Shown in pieces: positions 27,601-35,972 of a stretch of DNA of 64,000 nucleotides. The first letter of the stretch is position 1; the number at the start of each line of letters is the position of its first letter. The stretch is from positions 1 to 64,000 of the forward strand of contig NZ_JACJSC010000017.1 of assembly GCF_014697575.1 (NCBI RefSeq), given 5' to 3'. A program made the translations under genes and the position numbers. This DNA comes from Planktothrix sp. FACHB-1365 (lineage in GTDB: Bacteria > Cyanobacteriota > Cyanobacteriia > Cyanobacteriales > Microcoleaceae). The notes below the pieces were generated by a model. That model did not search any database and was not told where the DNA came from. It saw only the letters and a list, made by a program, of their open reading frames with translations.

Positions 27601-29092
27601 TTCAATTTTAGTTAATTTCGCATCGGGAGAAACCTTTAAAACCGTAACAATTCCCATTAATAATGATACGTTACCCGAAGAGAACGAAAGTTTGACATTA
27701 ACACTAGCCAATGGAAGTATTGGAACAATCATTAATCCTCAAAATAGTTCAATTGTTGAAATTATCGATAACGACGAACCAGAACCTACACCTACTCCGA
27801 CTCCGACTCCCACGCCAGAACCCACTCCTACACCCACTCCGACTCCGACTCCCACGCCAGAACCCACTCCTACACCCACTCCGACTCCAACACCCGAACC
27901 TACACCAGAACCCACGCCTACTCCGACTCCCACTCCAGAACCCACTCCTACACCGACTCCCACTCCTACACCCACACCAACGCCAACGCCAGAACCAGAA
28001 GATCCAGACTGTCTTTGTCCCTCTTTCCCGACTCCTCCTGATGTTAATTTAACTCAACCTATAGATAGAATTGTAGGTAAGGAACCCGATGAAAAATTAT
28101 TAGGTACAGAAGGAAATAACTTTTTACAAAGCTTTGGTGGGAATGATACTTTAATCGGTTTAGATGGACAAGATACCCTGGTTGGAGACATACAAAACGA
28201 TATTTTATTTGGAAATAAAAACGCAGATTTATTAATCGGTGAAGTCGGAGAAGACACACTCTATGGAGGAAAAGAAGATGATTTAATTTTGGGAGACGAA
28301 GGAAATGATCAAATTTGGGGAGATGAAGAAAATGATACTTTATTAGGAGGGAATGGAGATGACACCTTATTAGGTGGAATTAACGATCCATCTAATCCTA
28401 ATGAAGATGGACTAGACTTATTATTCGGGAATGAAGGAAATGATTTAAGTTTCGGAAATCAAGCTAATGATTCTCTCTCAGGAGAAGCGGGAAATGATAC
28501 GTTGTATGGCGGAAAAAATGATGATTTGATGTCGGGTGATGCAGGTGATGATTTACTATTGGGTGATCAAGGAAATGATACCCTTTGCGGCGGTGAAGGG
28601 GAAGATACACTCTATGGAAGTTTAGGTTCACAAATAGAAGCGAATTCAGGAGAAGAAGAAGATTTACTCTGTGGCGACGAAGGAAATGATTTTCTGTTGG
28701 GAAATGAAGGAAAAGACACCTTAAATGGTGGCGAAGGAAATGATATTTTGTTTGGGGGTATAAATAATGATAGCCTGATTGGTGGCGCAGGTAATGATAC
28801 TTTACTGGGGGATCAAGGTAACAATATTTTAGCAGGGGGAACAGGACGTGATCTCTTTGTTGTTAAAGTTAATCAAGGTGAAAATACAATAATTGACTTT
28901 CAAGATAGTCAAGATCAAATTCTGGTAATTTTAAATGAAAATTTAGCTAATTTTATTCCTTTTGAAGACTTGATGATTACCCAGAATGGAAACAATACAT
29001 TGCTCCAATTTGAGGAACAAGTTCTGGCTATTTTAGAAGGGATAGAAGCAGACTTGATCACCTCAGAGGATTTCTTGTTTGTTAACACCTAA
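24608..29092 (+). CDS. DUF4347 / beta-helix / Calx-beta / RTX surface protein
   Basis: The frame is open from 24569, but ATG at 24608 follows AGGAAA and yields the usual DUF4347 start MKICVFIDSAINNCEYL; 1494 residues. Order: DUF4347 (1 to about 165; LILYGCHLAQGEKG), a CSLREA-like motif (TTLREAITVAN), then a long parallel beta-helix with repeated NLISGN...GI, ILGNYIGTDITGT and NIIGGT units (to about 800), a bacterial repeat, a Calx-beta-like domain (about 945-1045; FSQGNYQLNEDG...ENESLTLTL), a Pro-Thr stalk (about 1057-1130), RTX-type nonapeptides GNDTLLGG-like (about 1160-1410) and a C-terminal segment FVVKVNQGENTIIDFQDSQDQI. RTX repeats bind calcium and mark type I secretion. No transporter genes are adjacent. 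Likely a secreted or surface-bound adhesin. Confidence 0.92.
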   Translation: MKICVFIDSAINNCEYLIKNVFESVEVVQLNNSQDSIQQVADYLRQRREIQEVHLISHGASGCLKFAKSQLDLENLENYHQLLKQSFSAVDSLILYGCHLAQGEKGQTFIKQLHQITATKIAASTSLTGNKILGGNWDFEFTLGNLNVNLPFNPEALQSYPSILATFIVNSTGDTNDNDISNGITTLREAITVANITPGADRIDFNIPNSDPGFNATTNSFTILPLSRLPAITDSVVIDATTQTGFTGTPIIEINGTNAAGLDDGVIEITAGENSIIRGFVINRAGFSNAAILINNSNANQIENNYLGTDITGTVDPGGNGSGIIILNSANNIIRDNLISGNNNTSAVGIRIEGNTATNNQILGNFIGTTITGNAALANSGGGIVIENAPNNIIGGTTASDRNIISGNGFNGINISGIDTIGNRILGNYIGTDITGTVAVRNTFDGILISSNASNTIIGGTAVGEANLISGNGSSGIFLQTGSNNQVIANLIGTDITGKIALGNGSVAGVRIESSEHLIQDNLISGNIGDGILIGSSNANNNIVTGNLVGTDIDGIATLGNSETGIIIAQSATNNRIGGTILDERNIISGNNSSGVSIQFNATNNQVLGNYIGVNINGIADLGNAADGISLLAAPNNIIGGTVAGSGNLISGNNGNGIDLGLASSETRILGNFIGTDFTGTVAIPNTENGISTDGFPVNGIIGGTTPTERNLISGNGENGIDISAPNYQIIGNFIGTQIDGVSLLGNTNAGINIAFGGNNTRIGGTNTGEGNAIAFNGRDGVSVGNGSTGNSILSNAIFSNIELGIDLSSPAINTAGTTANDAGDTDTGSNNLQNFPVITSAVSDGTNTTVSGSLNSTPNTTFRVEFFANDILDPTTFGEGQQFLGFANVTTDATGNISFDQSFLSSQTDNKFITATATDPSNSTSEFSGGQQVNPLTQVEFSQGNYQLNEDGTVVGSAITINRIGNTASSSSIEVQLTNGTATGGTTLDTGIDFNNTSILVNFASGETFKTVTIPINNDTLPEENESLTLTLANGSIGTIINPQNSSIVEIIDNDEPEPTPTPTPTPTPEPTPTPTPTPTPTPEPTPTPTPTPTPEPTPEPTPTPTPTPEPTPTPTPTPTPTPTPTPEPEDPDCLCPSFPTPPDVNLTQPIDRIVGKEPDEKLLGTEGNNFLQSFGGNDTLIGLDGQDTLVGDIQNDILFGNKNADLLIGEVGEDTLYGGKEDDLILGDEGNDQIWGDEENDTLLGGNGDDTLLGGINDPSNPNEDGLDLLFGNEGNDLSFGNQANDSLSGEAGNDTLYGGKNDDLMSGDAGDDLLLGDQGNDTLCGGEGEDTLYGSLGSQIEANSGEEEDLLCGDEGNDFLLGNEGKDTLNGGEGNDILFGGINNDSLIGGAGNDTLLGDQGNNILAGGTGRDLFVVKVNQGENTIIDFQDSQDQILVILNENLANFIPFEDLMITQNGNNTLLQFEEQVLAILEGIEADLITSEDFLFVNT
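27782..27995. repeat. Pro-Thr stalk minisatellite
   Basis: Repeated (P-T)n-E-P coding DNA. A 42-bp unit beginning CCAGAACCCACTCC occurs in perfect tandem at 27815 and 27857, with shorter variants around it. Encodes a rigid Pro-Thr linker between Calx-beta and RTX parts; copy number is likely variable between strains. Confidence 0.9.
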
Positions 29093-29216
29093 CTCAATTT
29101 TCTTTTCCCCTCTGTTCCCTGTTCTAAGAGTGGGTAGCGCTATAACGGGTGATTAACGTTATCATGATCTCAAATCAACCCCTATCGTTTATGGAGGGCC
29201 AGGGAACTGGTTAAAC

Positions 29217-30950
29217 GTGCCTATCGAAACGATTTATGGTCAACTACAAGGCCTAAAACCCAGTCAGCTTAAACGGTTGCAAAGCCTGTATCATCAAAGA
29301 TTACCGGGTGATCGCATTACAACCGCAGAATTTGCCCAGCGACTGGCGGCCATTAGTACAGAAGTCGAACAACCTCTGTGCGCCTATATTAACCGTCGGG
29401 GACAAGTCATGCGTGTGGGAGTCGGAAGCCCGCGCCAGACCCAAATTCCCCCCTTAGAACTGCCCCGTTATGGCAATGGACGACTGAGTGGGATTCGCTG
29501 TATTGCCACTCAAACCAACGCCGAACCCCCCAAAGAATCAGCCCTCACTGCAATGGCCATTCAACGGTTAGATGTTCTCGCCGTTCTAACCTTAACTGGA
29601 AGTGGATTTCAACGACGAGGAGGAGGTGAAACAGGTTATGTCAAAGATACCTATATCGCTCACCTTGTCCCAGAAATGGACACGGCAAATCATCAACACA
29701 TTGATAATGGTTTTTCTGCCATTCCCTATTATTTGTCCTTGCCCATGAGTTTGGATACCCTTTCCCAACAGGACTTTCTGGATTTAGTTAATGGCCTAGA
29801 GGCAGAATTTGAACGGGAATTTGTCGCCCGTGAAGTTGATTCTAGTCAAGATAAAGTCCTCTTAGTTGGGGTCAAAACGGAAAAAATCTCACCCCAACGT
29901 TTTGAAGATGGGTTAGCGGAATTAATTCGTTTAGTCGATACCGCCGGAGGTAAAGTGTTACAAACCCTGCGCCAAAAGCGTTCTCAACCGCATCCCCAAA
30001 CCGTTGTCGGCGAAGGGAAAGTCCAAGAAATCGCCCTCGTCGCCCAAACTATCGGCGCGAATTTAATTGTTTTTGACCGGGACTTATCCCCCGCCCAAGT
30101 TCGTAACCTGGAAACCCAAATTGGGGTCAGGGTTGTAGACCGAACTGAAGTGATCCTCGATATTTTTGCTCAACGGGCTCAGTCGGGGGCTGGTAAATTA
30201 CAAGTGGAATTGGCCCAATTGGAATATAGTTTACCTCGCTTAACGGGTCGAGGTCGGGCGATGTCTCGGTTAGGAGGTGGAATTGGAACCAGGGGGCCAG
30301 GGGAAACGAAATTGGAAACGGAACGGCGAGCCATTCAACGGCGCATTTCTCGGTTACAGCAGGAAGTGAATCAACTACAAGCTCATCGTTCTCGTTTGCG
30401 GCAAAATCGTCAAGTTCGAGAAGTCCCGACGTTAGCCTTAGTCGGATATACCAACGCCGGAAAATCGACGTTATTAAATGTTTTAACCCAGTCGGAAGTC
30501 TACACGGCTGACCAACTCTTTGCGACCCTTGACCCCACCACTCGCCGTTTAGAGATTCCTGACACCATGACGGAGGAACCTTTAAATGTCGTGATTACGG
30601 ATACGGTGGGATTTATTCATGAGTTACCCCCACCTTTAATTGATGCCTTTCGCGCTACCTTAGAGGAAGTCACCGATGCGGATGCGTTAATTCATTTAGT
30701 TGATTTATCCCATCCCGCTTGGGAAAGTCAAATTGAGTCGGTGATGCAGATTTTAAGGGAAATGCCTGTTACTCCTGGCCCTGGATTATTAGCGTTTAAT
30801 AAAATTGATCAAACTGATGGTGATACCTTACGATTAGCACAAGAAAAATATCCCCAAGCGGTTTATATTTCTGCATCTAAAGCGTTAGGATTAGAAACCC
30901 TCAGAAAACGCATGGCGGCTTTAGTTCATTATGCTGTTTCTAATCGTTAA
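29217..30950 (+). CDS. hflX: Ribosome-associated GTPase HflX
   Basis: 577 residues starting at GTG (29217). The GTP-binding HflX domain has the HflX N-terminal glycine-rich block GGGIGTRGPGETKLETERR (353-371), G1 GYTNAGKST (410-418), G3 DTVGF, and G4 NKID. Residues 1-205 are an extra N-terminal domain characteristic of cyanobacterial and plastid HflX. HflX splits stalled or hibernating 70S ribosomes in a GTP-dependent manner, typically under heat or antibiotic stress. Monocistronic; the stop codon is followed by a short heptamer array. Confidence 0.94.
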   Translation: MPIETIYGQLQGLKPSQLKRLQSLYHQRLPGDRITTAEFAQRLAAISTEVEQPLCAYINRRGQVMRVGVGSPRQTQIPPLELPRYGNGRLSGIRCIATQTNAEPPKESALTAMAIQRLDVLAVLTLTGSGFQRRGGGETGYVKDTYIAHLVPEMDTANHQHIDNGFSAIPYYLSLPMSLDTLSQQDFLDLVNGLEAEFEREFVAREVDSSQDKVLLVGVKTEKISPQRFEDGLAELIRLVDTAGGKVLQTLRQKRSQPHPQTVVGEGKVQEIALVAQTIGANLIVFDRDLSPAQVRNLETQIGVRVVDRTEVILDIFAQRAQSGAGKLQVELAQLEYSLPRLTGRGRAMSRLGGGIGTRGPGETKLETERRAIQRRISRLQQEVNQLQAHRSRLRQNRQVREVPTLALVGYTNAGKSTLLNVLTQSEVYTADQLFATLDPTTRRLEIPDTMTEEPLNVVITDTVGFIHELPPPLIDAFRATLEEVTDADALIHLVDLSHPAWESQIESVMQILREMPVTPGPGLLAFNKIDQTDGDTLRLAQEKYPQAVYISASKALGLETLRKRMAALVHYAVSNR

Positions 30951-30956
30951 AAGGGA

Positions 30957-30992
30957 ATTACGAATTACGAATTACGAATTACGAATTACGAA
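30957..30992. repeat. GAATTAC heptamer array
   Basis: Five tandem copies of the heptamer GAATTAC directly after the hflX stop codon, of the short tandemly repeated repetitive (STRR) type known in cyanobacteria. Confidence 0.9.
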
Positions 30993-31192
30993 TGGGGAAG
31001 GGGGAACACGGGATAGGAAAAAGGGATTAGCGACTCGACAATTATTTATAGCCAACATTGAATGATAGAATATAACCCCACAATCCCACTATTTTTTATC
31101 TGAACAATGATTTTTTTCAATTGCCACTTTGAGCGATAATCGCTATATTATTAATAGATTGATCGTTCACTTACTCAGGCAGGAAATTAAAC

Positions 31193-31375
31193 ATGGACAG
31201 TAATACAATTCGAGAACGAGTTGCTTTAATTGAGCAAAAACGGGAATCCTTGGTTAAGTTGTTAGAAAAACCTAATTTAGGAACCCTCAGAATTGATGTT
31301 AATCAAGCCTTAGAAGAAATTGATGAATTAATTGAAGACTTTAAGCGAACTTTCCCAAATCCAGAACATAACTAA
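31193..31375 (+). CDS. Small conserved-looking helical protein
   Basis: 60 residues (MDSNTIRERVALIEQKRESL...), nearly all predicted helical and acidic at the end, with a heptad-like pattern. A GGCAGGAAA ribosome-binding site precedes the ATG, and a GC-rich hairpin follows the stop. Family not recognised. Good codon periodicity and both flanking signals support a real gene. Confidence 0.65.
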   Translation: MDSNTIRERVALIEQKRESLVKLLEKPNLGTLRIDVNQALEEIDELIEDFKRTFPNPEHN

Positions 31376-31385
31376 AAGGCAATTA

Positions 31386-31423
31386 TCCCCTGTGAAAATA
31401 ACTATTTTAAAAATTACAGGGGA
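31386..31423 (+). terminator. Hairpin after the 60-aa gene
   Basis: TCCCCTGT (31386-31393) pairs with ACAGGGGA (31416-31423) across an AT-rich loop, 10 bp after the stop. The T-tract is poor, so it may be a terminator or an RNA-stabilising hairpin. Confidence 0.5.
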
Positions 31424-31538
31424 AAATGAGTTAGCAAATCTCCCTTAATGAAATTTAGGTTATTAATATTAATTATTGTTTGAAAAATGTTTTTTTGAGG
31501 AAAAATATGTTACAATATAAAATTGTCTCTGTCCTATA

Positions 31539-31691
31539 TATAGCAAGTCTAAATGGATTGTACAATCATAATCATCGGGATTATTAATCATAAAAAATGG
31601 ACACAAATCCCAGTGTAGGGGCGAGGCGCGCCTCGCCCCTACGAGGAATTGGATTTTAAGTCTGATGTACAACTGATGTAGACTTGCTATA
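31539..31691. mobile_element. 153-bp MITE with 13-bp perfect terminal inverted repeats
   Basis: TATAGCAAGTCTA at 31539-31551 and its exact complement TAGACTTGCTATA at 31679-31691. The inverted repeat extends imperfectly inward (shared TTGTACA on both arms). Ends in TA, in keeping with Tc1/mariner/IS630-type MITEs. It carries a 28-bp perfect palindrome inside (31615-31642). No transposase. A 67-codon frame on the minus strand through the element is not a gene. Confidence 0.8.
31615..31642. repeat. 28-bp perfect palindrome GTAGGGGCG...CGCCCCTAC
   Basis: Perfect inverted repeat with a central GCGC, beginning GTAG and ending CTAC, the same length and ends as the palindromes inside the hmpE and TM0106-nuclease genes (42973, 44407, 44575, 48386). 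Confidence 0.95.
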
Positions 31692-31728
31692 GATTCGAGT
31701 TAATTTTAATTAAAAATAATTAATATCT

Positions 31729-32124
31729 ATGAGCTTAGAAAATATAAAAATAGAAACCACTATTCCCCAAGAATGGGCTAGTCAATTGAATCAATTATCC
31801 GCAGAAATAGGACATTCTGTAGACAAATTAGTTCAAGAAGCTATCGAACAGTATTTAGAAAAAGTTAAATCTTCATCAATTTCTAATTGCACTAATTTAG
31901 ATGCTTCAAACCTTCAACAAGACTTATTAATTTTACAGCAAAAAGTTAAATCATTAGAACCCTTATTACATCAAGTTGCTAAATTAGAAGCCAAAATAGT
32001 AGGCCTTGAAAAAATAATTATTCCAGAAGTTCCTATTATTCCTAATTCTACCTTTGCTCAACTTTTAACCAATGATGATGATGACGATGAACCCGATGAA
32101 GTTCTAACCGATTTTTTAGGATAA
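31729..32124 (+). CDS. Putative RHH-like N-terminal protein with coiled coil
   Basis: 131 residues. The N-terminus (IKIETTIPQEWASQLNQLSAEIGHSVDKLVQEAIEQYLEK) has the strand-helix-helix pattern of CopG/RHH DNA-binding antitoxin-like proteins. Residues 60-100 form a coiled coil (LQQDLLILQQKVKSLEPLLHQVAKL), followed by an acidic tail (NDDDDDEPDEVLTDFLG). Begins 37 bp after the MITE. No toxin partner lies downstream, so a role as a stand-alone regulator is possible; function unassigned. Confidence 0.6.
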   Translation: MSLENIKIETTIPQEWASQLNQLSAEIGHSVDKLVQEAIEQYLEKVKSSSISNCTNLDASNLQQDLLILQQKVKSLEPLLHQVAKLEAKIVGLEKIIIPEVPIIPNSTFAQLLTNDDDDDEPDEVLTDFLG

Positions 32125-32178
32125 AAATATAGTAAATCCTGAAGATCTCTCTTCTCTTAGCCCTAAAAAGCTTACAAT

Positions 32179-33015
32179 TTACAATTCAAAAGGAGCCATA
32201 ATTCCTAACTTTTCTTCTAATAAAATTTGGAGAATCACTTGCGTAATTAAAACCAAACCTAGTCTCGCTTGAGCCAATTTCGGGGTCTGTTGTTTAACCT
32301 CTCCCCAAATTCGACAGTAACGATAAAACTGTTGAAAATCTTGGCTTAATTGAGCAGCAAGTTTTAGCCAATTGGGGGAACTTAAAGGGAAAAAAAGAGC
32401 ATCTACAGTCTTCACCAATTGCATTAAAAGTTGATAGTCATAACTTTGAGTCAATTGTAATTGTCCTTGAGCCGTTAACCAAGGAATGGGGGGAGAAGTA
32501 ACGCTAATTTTTAAAGGTAATACAGCTTTTAAATTCGGTTCTTCTAACTGAATTAAATGCTCCCGGTGAGCCAAACTTAATAAAGAACAGCAGCGAGCAT
32601 GACTATATTGAAGCTCAAATTGATCCGGGGAAATTTCCCTATTCCGAAGTGGAGTTAGTACCCACCGATGGCGAAGAAGTTGTTCTAACCAAGTCGCTAT
32701 TCCCCTATCAGTAAAGATAAATTGCAACATTCCTGACGACAAGGGATAAACCGTCACATCCCTAGGAATTTGCCCAAAACCATACTGACCCTGTGTATTT
32801 AAGGTCTTTAAGCTAACACAGATAGCCTCCGCCAGATCCAGAGGAGGTTGATGCAAGCGGGATGAAAGTTTCAGCGCGATCGCCGATCCGTATGTGATCT
32901 TAGTCTTATGTTTAATGTGATTTACGGGAATTTCCTGAGAATTAACCGTATCAATCCCTTGAAATTGTAAACTTTTTCCCAGTTGTACCGCTAACATCTT
33001 TGCCAAAGCAAGCAT
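32179..33015 (-). CDS. Stand-alone DALR anticodon-binding-domain protein (ArgRS-like, no catalytic core)
   Basis: 278 residues. The C-terminal half (about 135-278) matches the DALR anticodon-binding domain of arginyl-tRNA synthetase (LQYSHARCCSLLSLAHREHL... ending in a helical bundle LLEEKLGIMAPFEL). The N-terminal part (TYGSAIALKLSSRLHQPPLDLAEAI...) resembles the Add-1-like N-terminal domain of ArgRS. The HIGH and KMSKS catalytic domain is absent between them. This looks like a paralogue that kept both tRNA-contacting ends and lost the synthetase core. Function unknown; a tRNA-Arg-binding or regulatory role is inference. Confidence 0.75.
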   Translation of the reverse strand: MLALAKMLAVQLGKSLQFQGIDTVNSQEIPVNHIKHKTKITYGSAIALKLSSRLHQPPLDLAEAICVSLKTLNTQGQYGFGQIPRDVTVYPLSSGMLQFIFTDRGIATWLEQLLRHRWVLTPLRNREISPDQFELQYSHARCCSLLSLAHREHLIQLEEPNLKAVLPLKISVTSPPIPWLTAQGQLQLTQSYDYQLLMQLVKTVDALFFPLSSPNWLKLAAQLSQDFQQFYRYCRIWGEVKQQTPKLAQARLGLVLITQVILQILLEEKLGIMAPFEL

Positions 33016-33309
33016 AACCTTCTAAATCCATCCCAAACAGGCTTACATTGGCTATTATCAACATACTAAGTCAATACCCTGACGGAATTTTTTGAAATTG
33101 ATTGTCTAAAATAGTTGATGAGTTTACTCAAAAGAGATGTGTTTTTTGTTACTTTGGTTAAAGGATCTTAAACCCTTCTCTCTTAAGTATAAAATACACC
33201 TTCAGGATAGGCGAGCAATTCTGTGAACCCATTCAACACTTGACGGATGTGGAGGTGTATAAGCATCTTGCCGTGACCTTTGACTAAAAATTGTTTATTA
33301 CCTGATCTC

Positions 33310-34071
33310 ATGATGCAATCATCTCCTATTCCGACCGATTCCAATCGACCTTTCCTAACCTGGCAGAGGATTACAGACTGGGCACAGGAACATTACCGTT
33401 GCCGCAGTTTCAGCAAAGATGAGCGGATTCCGGCTCGTCCAGGGTTACTGTATTTAGTCCAACGGGGTGCAGTCCGATTAGTCGGTAGCGCTCAACTGGA
33501 GTATGCCAAGGGTAAACCCAATTCCAAACCCCGGAATCGCAATTTAGATGAAGCCTTTCTCGGTTTTGTTGGTGCAGGTCAACCCTTTGAACTGGTGGCG
33601 CAGTCTCCCTTTAGCCTACAAGCCTATAGCCACGCCGATGATACGACGGTGTTATGGATGTATTGGCACGATTTAGATAATTGGCCCCATTTTCGTCGGG
33701 AAGTTCTCGATGCGTTTCGGTATCAACATCAACGGAAATTACTTTGGTTAAGTACATTGGGTCAACGTCGTACCATTGACCGACTCTTAGGATTTTTAAC
33801 CTTACTCATTGAAGAATACGGGGAATATTATGCCAGTAGTAACGGGGAAGATGGGTTTAAAGGCTATTGTTTACCTTGGTCATTAACCCACTCTCAAATC
33901 GGCAGTGCCATCGGTTCCACACGAGTTACCGTAACTCGTCTGATGGGAAAACTCCGTCAACAAGGCTTAGTTTATACTCAAGACGATAACTTAATTTGTA
34001 TCCCCATTGAATCCGAAGACTACAACAAAACCTTGGATTTAGAAGACGATGCAGGCTTTGAAGAGGAATAA
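33310..34071 (+). CDS. CRP/FNR family transcriptional regulator
   Basis: The frame is open from TTG at 33280, but ATG at 33310 or 33313 is the likelier start (252-253 residues). The N-terminal cNMP-binding-like beta-barrel lacks an obvious cAMP phosphate-binding RxA/S cassette. The C-terminal winged helix has LTHSQIGSAIGSTRVTVTRLMGKLRQQGLV with a clear recognition helix. Acidic tail. Cyanobacteria carry several CRP-family proteins (NtcA, SyCRP1/2); this is not NtcA by its sequence. Upstream 33016-33309 is presumably its promoter region; I see no FNR- or CRP-type operator by eye. Confidence 0.87.
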   Translation: MMQSSPIPTDSNRPFLTWQRITDWAQEHYRCRSFSKDERIPARPGLLYLVQRGAVRLVGSAQLEYAKGKPNSKPRNRNLDEAFLGFVGAGQPFELVAQSPFSLQAYSHADDTTVLWMYWHDLDNWPHFRREVLDAFRYQHQRKLLWLSTLGQRRTIDRLLGFLTLLIEEYGEYYASSNGEDGFKGYCLPWSLTHSQIGSAIGSTRVTVTRLMGKLRQQGLVYTQDDNLICIPIESEDYNKTLDLEDDAGFEEE

Positions 34072-34161
34072 TCAGTTATCAGTTATCAGTTATCAGTTAT
34101 CAGTTATCAGTTATCAGTTATCAGTTATCAGTTATCAGTTATCAGTTATCAGTTATCAGTT
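34072..34161. repeat. TCAGTTA heptamer array (about 13 copies)
   Basis: Perfect tandem of TCAGTTA beginning at the base after the TAA stop of the CRP-family gene and running 90 bp. The same heptamer occurs at 42481-42515 (as ACTGATA) and 46708-46739. Confidence 0.97.
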
Positions 34162-34226
34162 GTTGATGAACTCCAGGCTTCTAAACTGTTTCCTGTTGAC
34201 TAATAACTGATCAAATCTGATAGTAA

Positions 34227-35972
34227 TTAGTGATTACTGATTCCTGATAAAACCTGCCGTAACTGTCTTGTTGCCTGGGTTTGAGAGTTGGACAGATCTA
34301 ACAGTTGATTCAGTTGAGCCGTTGTTTCCTGCAACTGCTGGCGAACTTGATTCCACGAATCTTGAACAGGTTGTAACATTTCCTGATACAAATTAATCCG
34401 CCCCCAAAGTTCAGCCACCATGCGTTGTTGTTCGATCCAACTTTGCTCCTGAGTTTCTAACTGTTGACGGGTTTGTTCTTGTTGTTGAACTTGAGCATTT
34501 ACCTCTGTCTCTCTTTGGGCAAAGGTAGAGCGCAATTGTTGAAGTTCCGTTTCCAAAGTTTGGAGTTGCTGTTGTTGTTCCCGTTGTTGGGTTTCCAAAC
34601 TCGCAATCACCGATTTCAAATCAGTCGGCCCTCCTGCGGTAGCCGGAGATAAACCTCGACGACGATTTAAAACCCCTTCATATTGAGTTTTATGGTCTTC
34701 CCGTTCTTTTAAGGTACGGCGCTGACCCACCAATGTTTCATTCAACATTTGATAGGCATCTTGTTCATCAGCTAATTTCGTCTGTAAACTTTCTCGATCG
34801 CCATCGTTTGCCGTTTTGAGTTCCTCTTGAATTTCCCCAATCTCTTCGAGTTTGTATTTTAATTCCTCCTCTTGGTCTTTAACAAAACCAGACCAGCGAT
34901 CCCATTCCTGTTTTAATTGTTCGACTTCCGCTTGTAATTGTTCTAAGGGCATCGCCTCCAATGCTTGGATATCCACTTTCACGCTCACTGCGACGGGTTC
35001 ATCCTCCGATTGACGAGAAGCCAACTCTTGTAACTGTTCTAATAAAGTTTGACGGCTTTGGATCAAGGTTTGTAACGTTTGAGCATAGTCCTGTTTCGTT
35101 TGGACTAACTGTTGCTGGGAGGCTAACTCAGAGCGATTTTGAATTAACAGATCCTGCGCTTGCTGCCACTGTTGCCATTGCTGTTTAATGCTGCTGGTTG
35201 TCGTTTCTAGGGTTTGTTGAAGGCGTTCAGCCTCAGAACGTTGTTCTTGTAATCGTTGCTGATGTTGTGCCAGTAAACTCTCAGCCCCAGTCACTTGTTC
35301 TAAGGACTGATGGAGTTTTGTCTGTAACGGAGAAATTTCAACAGGGTTAGACAATTGATTGAGTAAGTTATTGAGGAGTTCAGATTGTTCGGCACTCAAG
35401 GAAGGAGAGGACTGTAATTGAGCTTGTTGTTCTTCAAGCTGTTTGCGTTGATCTCGTAACTGCTGTCGAGTAGTTTCAATATCTTGACGAGCCTGGTCAA
35501 TTTGAGACCGTAAATGGTTACTTTCATCTCGGGAACGCTCAATTTCTTGACGTTGCTGTTCCAGCCGTTCTAATTCTTCCTCCAATTGTTCCATCTGTTC
35601 TCGTCGGGCTTCCATTTCCATTTCCCGGCGATTTAATTCCTGACTTTGGTAAGTCAACGACTCCTTCCACTGTTCAATTTCTTCCTGTTGGGTTTTAAAC
35701 TTTTCCTGCAACCGAGAAAAATCTTGGAGAATTCCCACGAGTTGGCGGGCAGCTTCTTGGATGCGCTGTACCTGCTTACCCGTATTCAGATCCACTAAGA
35801 CTAACGTTCCGTCCTTAAAGTTATTGGCATCATCAGCAAGGATGATTTCATCTCCGGGTACAGCACTCCAATTGTTTTCACCTCGCTGACAAGCCAATAG
35901 CTTGAGTTCAGTCCTACCGCCGCCCAGACCAAATTTGCTACTCTGCTTTTGTACTTCCGCTAAATAGAGCAT
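34227..35972 (-). CDS. hmpF: Motility coiled-coil protein HmpF
   Basis: 581 residues. The first about 95 residues form a globular domain (MLYLAEVQKQSSKFGLGGGR; PGDEIILADDANNFKDGTLVLVDLN) typical of HmpF. The rest, 95-575, is almost continuous Gln/Glu-rich coiled coil. HmpF is a cyanobacteria-specific pilus-motility protein that, in Nostoc punctiforme, concentrates at one pole of cells and is needed for type IV pilus activity under control of the Hmp chemotaxis-like system. It diverges from hmpA across about 260 bp, so the locus is coherent. A low-complexity coiled coil can attract false hits, but the N-terminal domain is diagnostic. Confidence 0.88.
   Translation of the reverse strand: MLYLAEVQKQSSKFGLGGGRTELKLLACQRGENNWSAVPGDEIILADDANNFKDGTLVLVDLNTGKQVQRIQEAARQLVGILQDFSRLQEKFKTQQEEIEQWKESLTYQSQELNRREMEMEARREQMEQLEEELERLEQQRQEIERSRDESNHLRSQIDQARQDIETTRQQLRDQRKQLEEQQAQLQSSPSLSAEQSELLNNLLNQLSNPVEISPLQTKLHQSLEQVTGAESLLAQHQQRLQEQRSEAERLQQTLETTTSSIKQQWQQWQQAQDLLIQNRSELASQQQLVQTKQDYAQTLQTLIQSRQTLLEQLQELASRQSEDEPVAVSVKVDIQALEAMPLEQLQAEVEQLKQEWDRWSGFVKDQEEELKYKLEEIGEIQEELKTANDGDRESLQTKLADEQDAYQMLNETLVGQRRTLKEREDHKTQYEGVLNRRRGLSPATAGGPTDLKSVIASLETQQREQQQQLQTLETELQQLRSTFAQRETEVNAQVQQQEQTRQQLETQEQSWIEQQRMVAELWGRINLYQEMLQPVQDSWNQVRQQLQETTAQLNQLLDLSNSQTQATRQLRQVLSGISNH

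Noticed and set aside
31469-31672. 67-residue minus-strand frame
   Set aside because: Mostly inside the MITE and its palindrome; not a gene.
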